A DNA stretch of 38,361 nucleotides from a virus (IMGVR_UViG_3300031565_000147:1-38361), one strand, 5' to 3'; shown: positions 1 through 6,231, counted from the first letter of the stretch. The notes: generated by a model not told the origin, from the sequence alone. Made by a program: numbers and translations.

Positions 1-92
1 CGCTCATAATTTATCTTTTTTCGATCATAAACAAAATCTAAATAATCTATGATTATACTATAGATTAATTTGGGGGGTATATTTATTTTCAT

Positions 93-261
93 GTTAGCAG
101 TAATGCTGTGTATTGCCACAATTAGGGCATTCAAGAGTATCATCGCTTGAAGAATAATGGAAATACTCGCCTGTTTCCCAATCTTCCATACATTTAGCAA
201 TCTGCCCCTCAAATTCACAACTGTCGCATTTGTAAGTGCCAGTGAAAGCACTACCGCTAAC
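93..261 (-). repeat. Inverted repeat bounding a zinc-ribbon coding segment
   Basis: GTTAGCAGTAATGCT at 93-107 pairs with AGCACTACCGCTAAC at 247-261, matching 13 of 15 positions; both mismatches are G/A transitions compatible with G-T pairing. On the minus strand the segment reads GTTAG...CTAAC and the stop codon of the enclosed gene is part of the final core. Confidence 0.6.
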
Positions 262-303
262 AAGTTGTATAGCCGATTGCCGAGTTTGTTGTTTATTCAT
301 CAT
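94..303 (-). CDS. Small zinc-ribbon-like protein
   Basis: A 69-residue protein of unknown function. It has two paired-cysteine knuckles, YKCDSC near residues 24-29 and ECPNCG near 58-63, which is the pattern of a zinc ribbon; the stretch between them is acidic and aromatic. It is the last gene of the left minus-strand operon visible here. The stop codon lies inside a GCTAAC core, and the last 55 codons are bounded by an inverted repeat (93-107 and 247-261), the same arrangement as in the plus-strand cassette region. Zinc binding is inferred from the cysteine spacing only. Role unknown. Confidence 0.65.
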   Translation of the reverse strand: MMNKQQTRQSAIQLVSGSAFTGTYKCDSCEFEGQIAKCMEDWETGEYFHYSSSDDTLECPNCGNTQHYC

Positions 304-379
304 TTCTACTTTTAATTAAATTACTACTAAATTGACAGGTTAGTGCTTTTAAGTCGGCAACCTGCCATACAACCGACCG
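304..379. repeat. Gene-free palindromic spacer
   Basis: No gene. On the minus strand it begins TAACGG just after the stop of the 380-808 gene and contains two interleaved short inverted repeats (AGGTT with AACCT near 338-363, GTCGG with CCGAC near 353-377). The minus-strand motif TAACGG followed by TATGGCAGGTTGCC resembles the spacers after plus-strand genes at 3572, 4006, 5026 and 7347. Confidence 0.4.
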
Positions 380-502
380 TTAGCCACAATTGGCTGATAA
401 AAAAGCTTTAGCTTCTTTGTAGCCATTGCCATGTCTTAAAGGTTTGTCTATCTGTTCTAAATGTTCGTAGAAATCAGCCAACAGTTCACGTTGTTGGCTA
501 AC
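379..502 (-). repeat. Inverted repeat bounding the 3' part of the 380-808 gene
   Basis: GTTAGCCA at 379-386 pairs with TGGCTAAC at 495-502 (8 of 8), with weaker matching further in. On the minus strand the segment runs from GTTAG inside the gene to CTAACGG at its stop codon. Confidence 0.4.
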
Positions 503-808
503 ATGCGATATAGAAAATACTTTTACTAGCGTTTCTGCTAATTTGTAAGTTGTAGTTTCATAATCTGCACCTTCCCTTAATTCTCGTACATACCCACTTA
601 ACAACATTATTGTTTTCATTTCGGGGTTGTTTAATGCTTCTTGTTCTGTCATAATATTTTTAGTTTTTAAATCCGTAAAAGTACTTTCCATATCGCTGTC
701 CGCAAAACGTTCGCTTCGCAACGCTAACACTGCATATATTGCATTTGCCTTCACTTTCATTAGCTGCTTGCCATCCCGCATGAAATGAATCAGCAGCAAA
801 TTGTTCAT
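380..808 (-). CDS. Hypothetical protein, about 142 aa
   Basis: Unrecognised, mostly helical protein. The frame is open back to a TTG at 841, directly after the stop of the upstream gene, but the ATG at 808 is preceded closely by AAGGAG and is preferred. It sits in the same minus-strand operon as the DUF1367-like and ERF genes, with no gap upstream. The stop codon falls in GGCTAACGG, and a partner GGCTAAC-type core occurs 110 bases upstream inside the gene, so its last third is bounded like a cassette. No catalytic motif is visible. Confidence 0.65.
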   Translation of the reverse strand: MNNLLLIHFMRDGKQLMKVKANAIYAVLALRSERFADSDMESTFTDLKTKNIMTEQEALNNPEMKTIMLLSGYVRELREGADYETTTYKLAETLVKVFSISHVSQQRELLADFYEHLEQIDKPLRHGNGYKEAKAFLSANCG

Positions 809-841
809 AATCTCCTTGGTATGTTTTGTTAGTTTGTTCAA

Positions 842-1318
842 TTAATCAAACATCAAATTTAAAAACTCCTTATCGAAAATTTCAGGCGTAATATCCGGTA
901 AAAATCGTTTCAAAATAACCGGCTGTGCATTTTTTACAAATGACTGGAATTTAATTTGGCTCATATTCTTAAAATCAATTGATCGCGGCACGTAAATCTC
1001 CTTACCTCCTAAAGAAATATGCAAATCATAATATCCTAATTGTAATTTCAATTCAATCAAAAGAGTATCGATCGAAGTATAACGATCGCTTATTAATCCA
1101 GTTTCTTTGTCAGTATAAGTCATAATTCGCTCCGGAATATGTTCCAAAACTTTAGAAAGTAATTTAAAAAATCGTCTATGATATAACAGGCTTCTTGCAT
1201 CATAAGTTTGAAATGAAACAAATTCCCCCTCCAGAAGTTTTTCTAATACTTTTTTATCTTCTTCTTCATAAGCCAGAAGTTGCCCATTTTCCTTGATTAA
1301 TAAATTATCTTTTTTCAT
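842..1318 (-). CDS. DUF1367-like phage protein
   Basis: A 158-residue protein. The central part, with a long helical stretch around residues 40-60 (YHRRFFKLLSKVLEHI) followed by a mixed segment and a C-terminal helix rich in hydrophobic residues, fits my recollection of the DUF1367 family found next to phage recombination genes; function in that family is not established. Its start overlaps the stop of the upstream gene (TAATG), so it is probably translationally coupled to the ERF operon. The family call is from pattern memory and is moderately sure. Confidence 0.6.
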   Translation of the reverse strand: MKKDNLLIKENGQLLAYEEEDKKVLEKLLEGEFVSFQTYDARSLLYHRRFFKLLSKVLEHIPERIMTYTDKETGLISDRYTSIDTLLIELKLQLGYYDLHISLGGKEIYVPRSIDFKNMSQIKFQSFVKNAQPVILKRFLPDITPEIFDKEFLNLMFD

Positions 1319-1785
1319 TATTTCAATGTCACTTTTGCCGTTGTCGTACTCGTTCTTATTGGCTGAAATATTTCAATAATCTCTCCGGTTTCTTCATTAA
1401 TTATATTTACCGATCCTTTAATTCCTTTTAAAAAATTTTGGCGTGATTCTATTTTTGCTTTTAATTCTAATGTACTTATAGCATATTTTGCAATTTCAAA
1501 ATCATTACAATTTGAATAATCATATTTTACTCCTGCTTCTACTACACTTAATTTAGCAGTTTTATATTCAATGTCTTTTTCTGAATATTTGCTAAGTTCA
1601 TCAACTGCTAATTGATTCAAGTATTCTTTAATATTTTTAACCATTTTTTCAAATCCCTTGATACATAATAATATATCTAAAGGATTTACATCACCAGAAT
1701 CTAAAGTATCTTTTAATTCATTTGAAAATTTCGATACTTGATCATTTGATTCTGGTAATAATCTGATTACTGACATTACATTCAT
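1318..1785 (-). CDS. Hypothetical protein next to ERF gene
   Basis: A 155-residue soluble protein, mostly helical, with a C-terminal beta-like tail (residues ~125-155, containing NEETGEIIEIF). It overlaps the ERF gene by four bases (ATGA) and the DUF1367-like gene by one, so the three are one translational unit. The position suggests an accessory factor of the recombination or replication step, but no motif supports a specific role. A second in-frame Met three codons in is an alternative start. Confidence 0.65.
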   Translation of the reverse strand: MNVMSVIRLLPESNDQVSKFSNELKDTLDSGDVNPLDILLCIKGFEKMVKNIKEYLNQLAVDELSKYSEKDIEYKTAKLSVVEAGVKYDYSNCNDFEIAKYAISTLELKAKIESRQNFLKGIKGSVNIINEETGEIIEIFQPIRTSTTTAKVTLK

Positions 1786-2351
1786 GATGATTGCTTTATT
1801 AATTCGTCTTTAAAATCTTTTCTCATTTTATATACCTTTTCAATATCTTCCATTTTTATTGTTTTGGCTTTTAATTTAGCTACTGCATTAGTCCAATCTT
1901 TAGTATTTTTGTTTAACCATTTTTTTTCATTAACTTCATTAGATGAAGCATTAGGTTTCTTTGCATTATCTACATTGTCAGGGTCTAATGTATTATCACT
2001 AATTCCGAAAGTTGTCATTTTCAAATATCTCTCAGTATAAGTAACACAACCACCTAGTTGTTGAGCTGCATTTGTGGCGGTTATTGAAGGAATAGCAGTA
2101 GCCATTGTTATTGTTTCCTTTTCGTCAGTTTCTAAATCAATAATAACTAATTCGCCATATTCTCCAAATTCATTTCTTTTTAGACTGAATAAAGTTAATA
2201 AATTTGCATCTTGACAAGCAAGAAACACTAACTTATTTATCTGATCTGGGGTGAAATATTTATATTTAGAATAATCATTCCATCCCTCTTTTTTCATATC
2301 AGTCATACTGATATGCTGTTTTGCTGCAAGAATTTTTTTATAAATTTCCAT
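1782..2351 (-). CDS. ERF-family single-strand annealing protein
   Basis: A 189-residue protein matching the ERF superfamily of phage recombinases, which anneal complementary single strands in homologous recombination and genome circularisation. The recognisable core is around residues 97-126: QQLGGCVTYTERY followed by a helix and the acidic DNTLDPDN, corresponding to the family pattern of a Gly-containing turn, a Tyr/Arg-rich helix and an Asp cluster. The C-terminal ~60 residues are charged and probably flexible. It heads a tightly coupled set with the two genes downstream. No exonuclease partner is visible. The family call is fairly confident. Confidence 0.8.
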   Translation of the reverse strand: MEIYKKILAAKQHISMTDMKKEGWNDYSKYKYFTPDQINKLVFLACQDANLLTLFSLKRNEFGEYGELVIIDLETDEKETITMATAIPSITATNAAQQLGGCVTYTERYLKMTTFGISDNTLDPDNVDNAKKPNASSNEVNEKKWLNKNTKDWTNAVAKLKAKTIKMEDIEKVYKMRKDFKDELIKQSS

Positions 2352-2356
2352 AATAT

Positions 2357-2539
2357 TTATAATTTATTGGGGTTAAAAATTTTCATTTCTTCGAATAAAT
2401 CGGTTTCGACTTCTTCAATATCTTCAACATATTCATAAGTGCAATTTTCGGGCTGTTGTGACAATACTGTTTTTACAACATCATCAGATTCACATTCTAT
2501 AATTTTAGAATAGAATACTTTTAGCTTTATTTTTTTCAT
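2357..2539 (-). CDS. Small acidic hypothetical protein
   Basis: A 60-residue protein with a basic N-terminus (MKKIKLKVFYSK) and a strongly acidic C-terminal half. It lies five bases upstream of the ERF gene in the same direction. The overall pattern, a beta strand then helix then strand, is seen in many small phage proteins. Function unknown. Confidence 0.55.
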   Translation of the reverse strand: MKKIKLKVFYSKIIECESDDVVKTVLSQQPENCTYEYVEDIEEVETDLFEEMKIFNPNKL

Positions 2540-2603
2540 AGTGATTTATTTAATTTTGTAATCAACAGATATATTATTACGAGTGATTATGTGACGAATC
2601 ATT

Positions 2604-2870
2604 TCAAAACGGCTTTCCTCCCTGAATATTTTTCGCAGGTCTAAATCCAATCATAATTTGATTTGTGTCATTTTTTGATTTCAAATATCCATATTTGAAA
2701 TAATAATCATTAATATCATTTGGATTCATACTTAATTCTTCTTTCTTATTCTTTTTAATATTATTTCCGACAAAAAAACAAACTCCTAATATGGATGCAA
2801 TAATCAATACTGCTCCAATAATTACTATTATGATAAATAATTTTTCCATTTTTATGTGTTCAGTTTTCAT
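2604..2870 (-). CDS. Small single-TM membrane protein
   Basis: An 88-residue protein with one strong transmembrane segment at about residues 11-34 (LFIIIVIIGAVLIIASILGV), followed by a lysine-rich stretch and a polar C-terminal domain, so a type-II or N-in membrane topology is likely. It is the first gene of the left minus-strand operon, about 30 bases from the divergent promoter region. Early-expressed membrane proteins in phages can be superinfection-exclusion factors; this is only a possibility here. Confidence 0.6.
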   Translation of the reverse strand: MKTEHIKMEKLFIIIVIIGAVLIIASILGVCFFVGNNIKKNKKEELSMNPNDINDYYFKYGYLKSKNDTNQIMIGFRPAKNIQGGKPF

Positions 2871-2897
2871 AATTACGATTTATTAATTATTATATCG

Positions 2898-2928
2898 CAA
2901 AGTAAGTAATTGTTTTTGATATATCAAA
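2898..2928 (-). promoter_or_regulatory. Bacteroidota-type promoter for left operon
   Basis: On the minus strand TTTG (2928-2925) is followed after 19 nt by TTACTTTG (2905-2898), one mismatch from the Bacteroidota consensus TTTG-N19-TAnnTTTG. The first gene starts 28 bases downstream. The -33 element lies inside the palindrome at 2914-2929. Confidence 0.55.
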
Positions 2929-2929
2929 A
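2914..2929. promoter_or_regulatory. Perfect 16-bp palindrome, likely operator
   Basis: TTTTGATATATCAAAA is a perfect palindrome. Its two halves supply the -33 TTTG element of both divergent promoters, so a dimeric repressor bound here would block both. No matching second copy was noticed nearby. A regulator is not identified; the HTH-like protein at 2999 is a candidate. Confidence 0.55.
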
Positions 2930-2945
2930 CTTATTTATATCTTTG
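2915..2945 (+). promoter_or_regulatory. Bacteroidota-type promoter for accessory region
   Basis: TTTG (2915-2918), exactly 19 nt, then TATCTTTG (2938-2945): an exact match to the TTTG-N19-TAnnTTTG consensus. The first ATG is at 2999, giving a leader of about 45 nt. It should drive the plus-strand accessory genes. Confidence 0.7.
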
Positions 2946-2998
2946 TTTCATGTTTAATAGCATTTTTTTATATCAAGTAAATAACGTTTTTTTGTGAA

Positions 2999-3190
2999 AT
3001 GAAACATAAAAGTCATAACGTGGGAGAAAATCATCCCCGGGCCCGATTTACTGATAAAATGGTAAAACGAATGAGAGAATTAAAAGAAATGGGAATAAGT
3101 ATAAAAGAGTTATCAGATTTCTATAAAACTACATATAATCATATGTACAAATTAACATCTGAAAAGCATTATTTTAAACATTTAAACTAA
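2999..3190 (+). CDS. HTH-like small DNA-binding protein
   Basis: A 63-residue basic protein. It opens with VGENHPRARFTDKMVKRMRE, the same pattern found in the DNA-binding segment of many phage HNH endonucleases and related HTH proteins (GENHPRAKLT...), followed by a helix-turn-helix-like stretch, MGISIKELSDFYKTTYNHMY (residues ~32-51). No nuclease part is present, so it is either a stand-alone DNA-binding protein or a remnant. As first gene after the divergent promoter it is a candidate regulator of that promoter; this is inference from position. Confidence 0.6.
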   Translation: MKHKSHNVGENHPRARFTDKMVKRMRELKEMGISIKELSDFYKTTYNHMYKLTSEKHYFKHLN

Positions 3191-3200
3191 AAATAAAATT

Positions 3201-3359
3201 ATGATACCGATAGAATTAGGAATAATAGTGATAATTGCGGCAATAATAGTAGCCTTTTTATATGCAAAAATGATATTAATTTGGCGTAATGTAATGCTAA
3301 AACAAAATGAAAGATGGTTAAAAGATGCTGAAAGGCTACGGGAATTACGGTATGAGTAG
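3201..3359 (+). CDS. 52-aa single-TM protein
   Basis: A short frame with an N-terminal transmembrane segment (residues 3-22, IPIELGIIVIIAAIIVAFLY) followed by a basic/acidic amphipathic helix ending LRELRYE. It starts ten bases after the stop of the HTH-like gene and overlaps the start of the next gene (ATGAGTAG), which supports it being real despite its length. The topology resembles small phage membrane proteins such as spanin-like or exclusion proteins, but no family is recognised. Confidence 0.5.
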   Translation: MIPIELGIIVIIAAIIVAFLYAKMILIWRNVMLKQNERWLKDAERLRELRYE

Positions 3360-3558
3360 TGGAACAATTAGAATGAAATTATACGGAAAATACAGGGATG
3401 TATGGGTATCTGATACAAAGAATTGTAAAAACTATAAGTGCTTTCATCCACACAACTGCACAGTACAAGGAGCAAGGGGTGTTAGAAGTAGTACTGAAAG
3501 ATATATGTGCCTTACAAATGTAAATCACGGATGTCCAAATGAACCACAAACGCAATAA
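3352..3558 (+). CDS. Cys/His-rich small protein
   Basis: About 68 residues starting at the ATG that overlaps the upstream stop codon; an in-frame ATG at 3325 would add nine residues but lies within the preceding gene. It contains CKNYKC, HPHNC, and two further cysteines (MCLTNV..., GCPN), a pattern of metal-binding finger type without a family I can name. It ends shortly before the first palindromic spacer. Function unknown. Confidence 0.55.
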   Translation: MSSGTIRMKLYGKYRDVWVSDTKNCKNYKCFHPHNCTVQGARGVRSSTERYMCLTNVNHGCPNEPQTQ

Positions 3559-3580
3559 AAATTACTGCGTACAACGGTTT

Positions 3581-3679
3581 AAATATGGCAAGTGCCATCA
3601 CAGACTTTAATTAAAAACACTAAAGATTAGAATTATGAAAAGATTTACCCAAAGAATACGAAAGGCATTTGATATATTT
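3581..3679 (+). repeat. Inverted repeat around start of the 3635 gene
   Basis: AAATATGGCAAGTGCC at 3581-3596 pairs with GGCATTTGATATATTT at 3664-3679 (13 of 16, mostly transition mismatches). It is preceded by ACAACGG (3571-3577) and followed by GTTAGGCG (3683-3690), so the ends have the same AAC...GTT polarity as an integron attC. The first 45 bases of the 3635 gene lie in the loop. Confidence 0.5.
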
Positions 3680-4009
3680 TTTGTTAGGCGTATGTACGTT
3701 ATTACACAAATTGATAATGGCGTAAAATATTACTACAAGGGTGCAGATAGTAAATGGACACCAATTTTTGAAGGGGCTAAACACTATAAAAAGAAACCTG
3801 ACTTTGATTGGATAAGTGAACTTTGGCATAAGGTAGAAGAGTATGACGCATTGTTAGGCGTAGTTGCTTCTGAAAAAGAACAAAAGGTATTGATTTGTAA
3901 TAACTGTAAAAATATATGGATAGCACCAAAAGACAGATGTGATTGTGGATGCACTATACTAACAGAAACGCACCCAAGCAACTATAAGTATGCTCGCAAT
4001 TACGCCTAA
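3635..4009 (+). CDS. Composite small protein with C-terminal zinc ribbon
   Basis: A 124-residue protein. The N-terminal ~70 residues are basic with aromatic beta-like stretches; the C-terminal part, from about residue 74 (LLGVVASEKEQ), is a zinc ribbon with ICNNCK and DCGC. The C-terminal module matches that of the 7054-7335 protein (LLGV, then CKNCK, then CECG) although the N-terminal halves are unrelated. The segment encoding it is bounded by an inverted repeat, and the stop codon is part of the GCCTAACGG core. The 12-base string ttgttaggcgta occurs twice in the gene (3681 and 3851) in different reading frames, so it is a DNA-level signal rather than a protein repeat. Function unknown. Confidence 0.6.
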   Translation: MKRFTQRIRKAFDIFFVRRMYVITQIDNGVKYYYKGADSKWTPIFEGAKHYKKKPDFDWISELWHKVEEYDALLGVVASEKEQKVLICNNCKNIWIAPKDRCDCGCTILTETHPSNYKYARNYA

Positions 4010-4010
4010 C
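3853..4010 (+). repeat. Inverted repeat bounding the zinc-ribbon segment
   Basis: GTTAGGCGTAGTTGC at 3853-3867 pairs with GCAATTACGCCTAAC at 3996-4010, 14 of 15 (the mismatch is G-T compatible). A further copy of GTTAGGCGTA is at 3683-3692. The right arm includes the stop codon of the gene. Confidence 0.65.
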
Positions 4011-4071
4011 GGCTAAGGTATGCAGCGTTTGAGCGTTTTAATTAATTAATACAAACTTAAAATAATATATT

Positions 4072-4359
4072 ATGATTGACAAATACGAACTAATTGAATG
4101 TTTAGAATGGTTACAAGATAAAGGCTTTATTCAGTTTAAAGAAAGTGCAAAAGTTGATATGGTTGAAGAATATTTAAGTAATTGCGGTGGAGAAAATGCT
4201 GTATTACCTATTGTTATAAACCGTACATACAAATGTGATAGATGTGGTACTGTTTATATACCTGTAAGTGGAATTGTAAATGCAGGATGCTGCACTGCAC
4301 CAGTAACGCATAGAACTAGCGGACTTTGTGGTGGTCAATTAACAGAAATTACTAGCTAA
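4072..4359 (+). CDS. Cys-rich hypothetical protein
   Basis: A 95-residue protein: an acidic helical N-terminal half, then a Cys-rich half with YKCDRCGTVY (near residue 63) followed by AGCCTAPVTHRTSGLCGG. The CxxC pairs plus His suggest a metal-binding fold, similar in spirit to the other finger proteins of this region but not clearly related. The ATG follows an A/T-rich leader of about 60 bases containing the TAACGG-type spacer after the 3635 gene. No family recognised. Confidence 0.6.
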   Translation: MIDKYELIECLEWLQDKGFIQFKESAKVDMVEEYLSNCGGENAVLPIVINRTYKCDRCGTVYIPVSGIVNAGCCTAPVTHRTSGLCGGQLTEITS

Positions 4360-4429
4360 GTATGGTTTATAATGTTGAATAAAATATGGGATGGAAAATT
4401 AAGAACATTAACTAAATAACAGATGAATT

Positions 4430-4648
4430 ATGGAAAATGTAGAAAAGAAAAAAATTACAAAAAAAGAATTAATTGATTTCTATAATAAAATGAAATCTAA
4501 CGTAATCGAACAAGTTGGTTATATATGGTTACCCTCGATTGACGGATTTAAGATATTTGAAATACCTGCAGAAAGACTTGATCTGTACTTAAAGGCGGAA
4601 AGCATGCATAACCAATTATCAATTAATGAAATCAAAGAGAGTTCTTAA
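4430..4648 (+). CDS. Small charged hypothetical protein
   Basis: A 72-residue, lysine- and glutamate-rich protein with an N-terminal basic helix (KKKITKKELIDFYNKMKSN) and a central hydrophobic stretch containing YIWLP. It is the only gene inside the 4370-4752 inverted repeat. No family is recognised; no cysteine pair or membrane segment is present. The start follows an A-rich leader without a Shine-Dalgarno, as is usual in Bacteroidota. Confidence 0.6.
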   Translation: MENVEKKKITKKELIDFYNKMKSNVIEQVGYIWLPSIDGFKIFEIPAERLDLYLKAESMHNQLSINEIKESS

Positions 4649-4652
4649 TTTT

Positions 4653-4723
4653 ATTTCCTATGATTTTTAGTTAAGATTTGTCGCTTGTAAAAGCACTAAT
4701 TTACAGATAACTAAGTAGGAAAT
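4653..4723 (+). repeat. Hairpin after the 4430 gene
   Basis: ATTTCCTA (4653-4660) pairs with TAGGAAAT (4716-4723), and TTAGTTA (4667-4673) with TAACTAA (4708-4714), giving a long imperfect stem with an internal bulge and a 34-nt loop. It is followed by GTGCGAAGGCATAT (4725-4738), a motif repeated after another hairpin at 6776-6790. Confidence 0.5.
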
Positions 4724-4749
4724 AGTGCGAAGGCATATTTTATTCAACA

Positions 4750-5027
4750 TTAAGATCAATCGGTTTTGGAATTTAAATTTGATAATTATGAAAACATTAT
4801 TAGAAGCATTAAATGATGAATACAAAGAAAAATTTGCAGCCTTGTTAATAGTTGCAGAAATGTTTGAAAAAGAAGATGAATTAATATTTAAGGAATTACT
4901 TAAAAAAGCCGCTGGCTGTAAATTGATGATTAAAGAATATGAAGCTGAATTATCAAAATTAAATACAGGGGAGAAAGGAAGGGTGAGCGACAGCGAACAG
5001 CGAAGGAGCGCAAGCGATTGATCTTAA
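4750..5027 (+). repeat. Perfect 13-bp inverted repeat around the 4788 gene
   Basis: TTAAGATCAATCG at 4750-4762 and CGATTGATCTTAA at 5015-5027 are perfect reverse complements. The left arm overlaps the previous unit by TTA; the right arm contains the stop codon of the enclosed gene and runs into TTAACGG. Confidence 0.7.
4788..5021 (+). CDS. Small helical hypothetical protein
   Basis: About 77 residues, helical (MKTLLEALNDEYKEKF..., FEKEDELIFKELLKKAAG...), with a C-terminal tail of different composition (GEKGRVSDSEQRRSASD) encoded by a GC-rich patch at 4970-5018 that stands out from the AT-rich surroundings. The ATG at 4788 is preferred over one at 4725, which would lie in the previous unit. 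The tail may be coding only by read-through into the terminal repeat. Function unknown. Confidence 0.55.
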   Translation: MKTLLEALNDEYKEKFAALLIVAEMFEKEDELIFKELLKKAAGCKLMIKEYEAELSKLNTGEKGRVSDSEQRRSASD

Positions 5028-5077
5028 CGGATGGCAATATGTGGCGTTTTTTCTATGCCATATATTGCGTGTTAGGT
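5022..5077 (+). repeat. attC-like palindromic site (56 bp)
   Basis: TCTTAAC (5022-5028) at the left and GTTAGGT (5071-5077, an exact GTTRRRY) at the right flank a hairpin in which GCAATATGTGGC (5034-5045) pairs with GCCATATATTGC (5057-5068), 11 of 12 with the remaining position G-T compatible, loop 11 nt. Order, spacing and total length match the short integron attC sites (R'', L'', L', R'). Identification as a functional attC is inference. Confidence 0.6.
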
Positions 5078-5723
5078 GTCTGTAAAATAAAAAAATAGGG
5101 AAGGCAATTTTTAACTTAAATATATACAAAAATGAAAAAGAATTATAGAGAAATTGAATTTGGATTTGGAAACATCGAATCTGCTGTAAAAGAATTGAAA
5201 AGCCATAAAGATTTGGTTTGTGGAACATTTAACGGACAAATATTATACTCCGATATTGATGATATGGATTCCGCTTACAAAAAAGTAACAGGAAGCACAA
5301 AGGCTGAATTTGATGAAGCTAGAAGATTGGAAAATGCAGAATATGAACGCCAAAAGAAAGAGCATAAAGAAGCAATACCACAGTTAACTATTGAATGGAT
5401 AGAAAAAGGAAATAAAATACTCGACAAGAAACACCATAAGACTTGGGCTAAATGCGTTCCAATTAGACTTGGTGATTTGTATCGAGGAATGGAATTAGGA
5501 AACTGCCTTGAAATAGTTGAGCAATTAAATAAAGGTGCTGAACTTGAAAAAGTAAAACCACTTATAGAAGACCAAGGACACTCTGGAATGTCTTTTGGCT
5601 TAGTTTGTTCTATGGTAAAAGATTTTTGCGATAGGGGTGCTGAATTTGTTAGCTATGTACGTTAATCAAATGGTTTTGCAAAAACCAAGGTGCGGTGGGA
5701 TTTTTTTATTTTATTGCACCTAA
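5072..5723 (+). repeat. Imperfect inverted repeat around the 5132 gene
   Basis: TTAGGTG (5072-5078) pairs with CACCTAA (5717-5723) and TAAAATAAAAAAAT (5083-5096) with ATTTTTTTATTTTA (5700-5713), separated by 4 and 3 unmatched bases. The A/T-rich inner part alone would be weak, but the GGTG/CACC ends are specific and coincide with the neighbouring cores. Confidence 0.6.
5132..5665 (+). CDS. Conserved hypothetical protein, 177 aa
   Basis: The largest single-gene unit of the array. The sequence, with a central acidic helical stretch and a C-terminal half containing WAKCVPIRLGDLYRGMELG and GHSGMSFGLVCSMVKDFCDRG, looks like a widespread small bacterial protein family that I recognise by pattern but cannot name; no function is established as far as I know. 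The conserved HSGMSF and Cys-containing motif in the last third could be an active or binding site. It is flanked by inverted repeats and followed by a short GGTTTT/AAAACC hairpin at 5671-5686. A-rich leader, no Shine-Dalgarno. Confidence 0.65.
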   Translation: MKKNYREIEFGFGNIESAVKELKSHKDLVCGTFNGQILYSDIDDMDSAYKKVTGSTKAEFDEARRLENAEYERQKKEHKEAIPQLTIEWIEKGNKILDKKHHKTWAKCVPIRLGDLYRGMELGNCLEIVEQLNKGAELEKVKPLIEDQGHSGMSFGLVCSMVKDFCDRGAEFVSYVR

Positions 5724-5797
5724 TGTTTTGGAGAATAAGGGATGGTTTTTAAGCTGTATTAGAGATGAAATTTATTGTTAAACTAAAAATAAATATT

Positions 5798-6118
5798 ATG
5801 AATTTGATAAACATTGCAGATTTAGAAAACCCGAAAACGGGAAAAACTTACAGAGAAGAAAATAATGCTAAAGTACATAAGTACAAGATTGATGATCTAA
5901 TTGAAATTATAGCTTGGGATGAAGATTGTGAGTACGGAGGAATGAGACTTTACGTAATTGGTTGCGTTAGAGACTGTGACGGCACTCCACTATATGTACT
6001 TGGTAGCAAGGGCATGGAATTATATCAGAAAGCATTTGTTAAACCTGATACTTGCTATAATTTTAATTCTTTCTCGGGTTTTGGCGAAGAAAGTTTGAAG
6101 CTAGTTAAATCTGCTTAG
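5798..6118 (+). CDS. Small hypothetical protein, ~106 aa
   Basis: A mostly beta protein beginning MNLINIADLENPKTGKTYRE, with a central segment YGGMRLYVIGCVRDCDGTPL that resembles a common small bacterial family (RLYVV...RDCDGTPLY) of unknown function. The ATG at 5798 is preferred to the in-frame ATG at 5765 because it matches the family start and follows an A/T-rich leader. Three cysteines (positions ~50, 59, 63) may be paired. It is the only gene in the 5720-6260 unit. Confidence 0.6.
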   Translation: MNLINIADLENPKTGKTYREENNAKVHKYKIDDLIEIIAWDEDCEYGGMRLYVIGCVRDCDGTPLYVLGSKGMELYQKAFVKPDTCYNFNSFSGFGEESLKLVKSA

Positions 6119-6151
6119 TATCTGAATAATATTTATTCTCTATTAAATGCA

Positions 6152-6231
6152 GCTTAAAAACTTGCCCTTGATTCTTTAGTTAGAGGTTGTGATATTTGGT
6201 AAAAACCTTTATTAGAACGCAAGTTTTTAAG
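6152..6231 (+). repeat. Hairpin after the 5798 gene
   Basis: CTTAAAAACTTGC (6155-6167) pairs perfectly with GCAAGTTTTTAAG (6219-6231), 13 of 13, with a 51-nt loop. It is followed by GGCGTGAAGGAGTAT (6231-6245). The left arm is shared with the second inner repeat of the unit (5745-5756 with 6152-6163), so two alternative foldings compete. Confidence 0.6.

Larger units (their letters stand above)
4370..4752 (+). repeat. Perfect 19-bp inverted repeat around the 4430 gene
   Basis: TAATGTTGAATAAAATATG at 4370-4388 and CATATTTTATTCAACATTA at 4734-4752 are perfect reverse complements (19 of 19), enclosing a single small gene and its trailing hairpin. The last three bases of the right arm (TTA, 4750-4752) are shared with the left arm of the next repeat. 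Confidence 0.8.

Noticed and set aside
4774-4781. TAAATTTG as a -7 promoter box before the 4788 gene
   Set aside because: It matches TAnnTTTG but has no TTTG 19-21 bases upstream and would place the transcription start at or after the start codon.
4725-4787. Upstream start of the 4788 gene at 4725
   Set aside because: It would extend the gene across the border of the previous repeat unit and give an unlikely N-terminus; ATG at 4788 has the usual A/T-rich leader.
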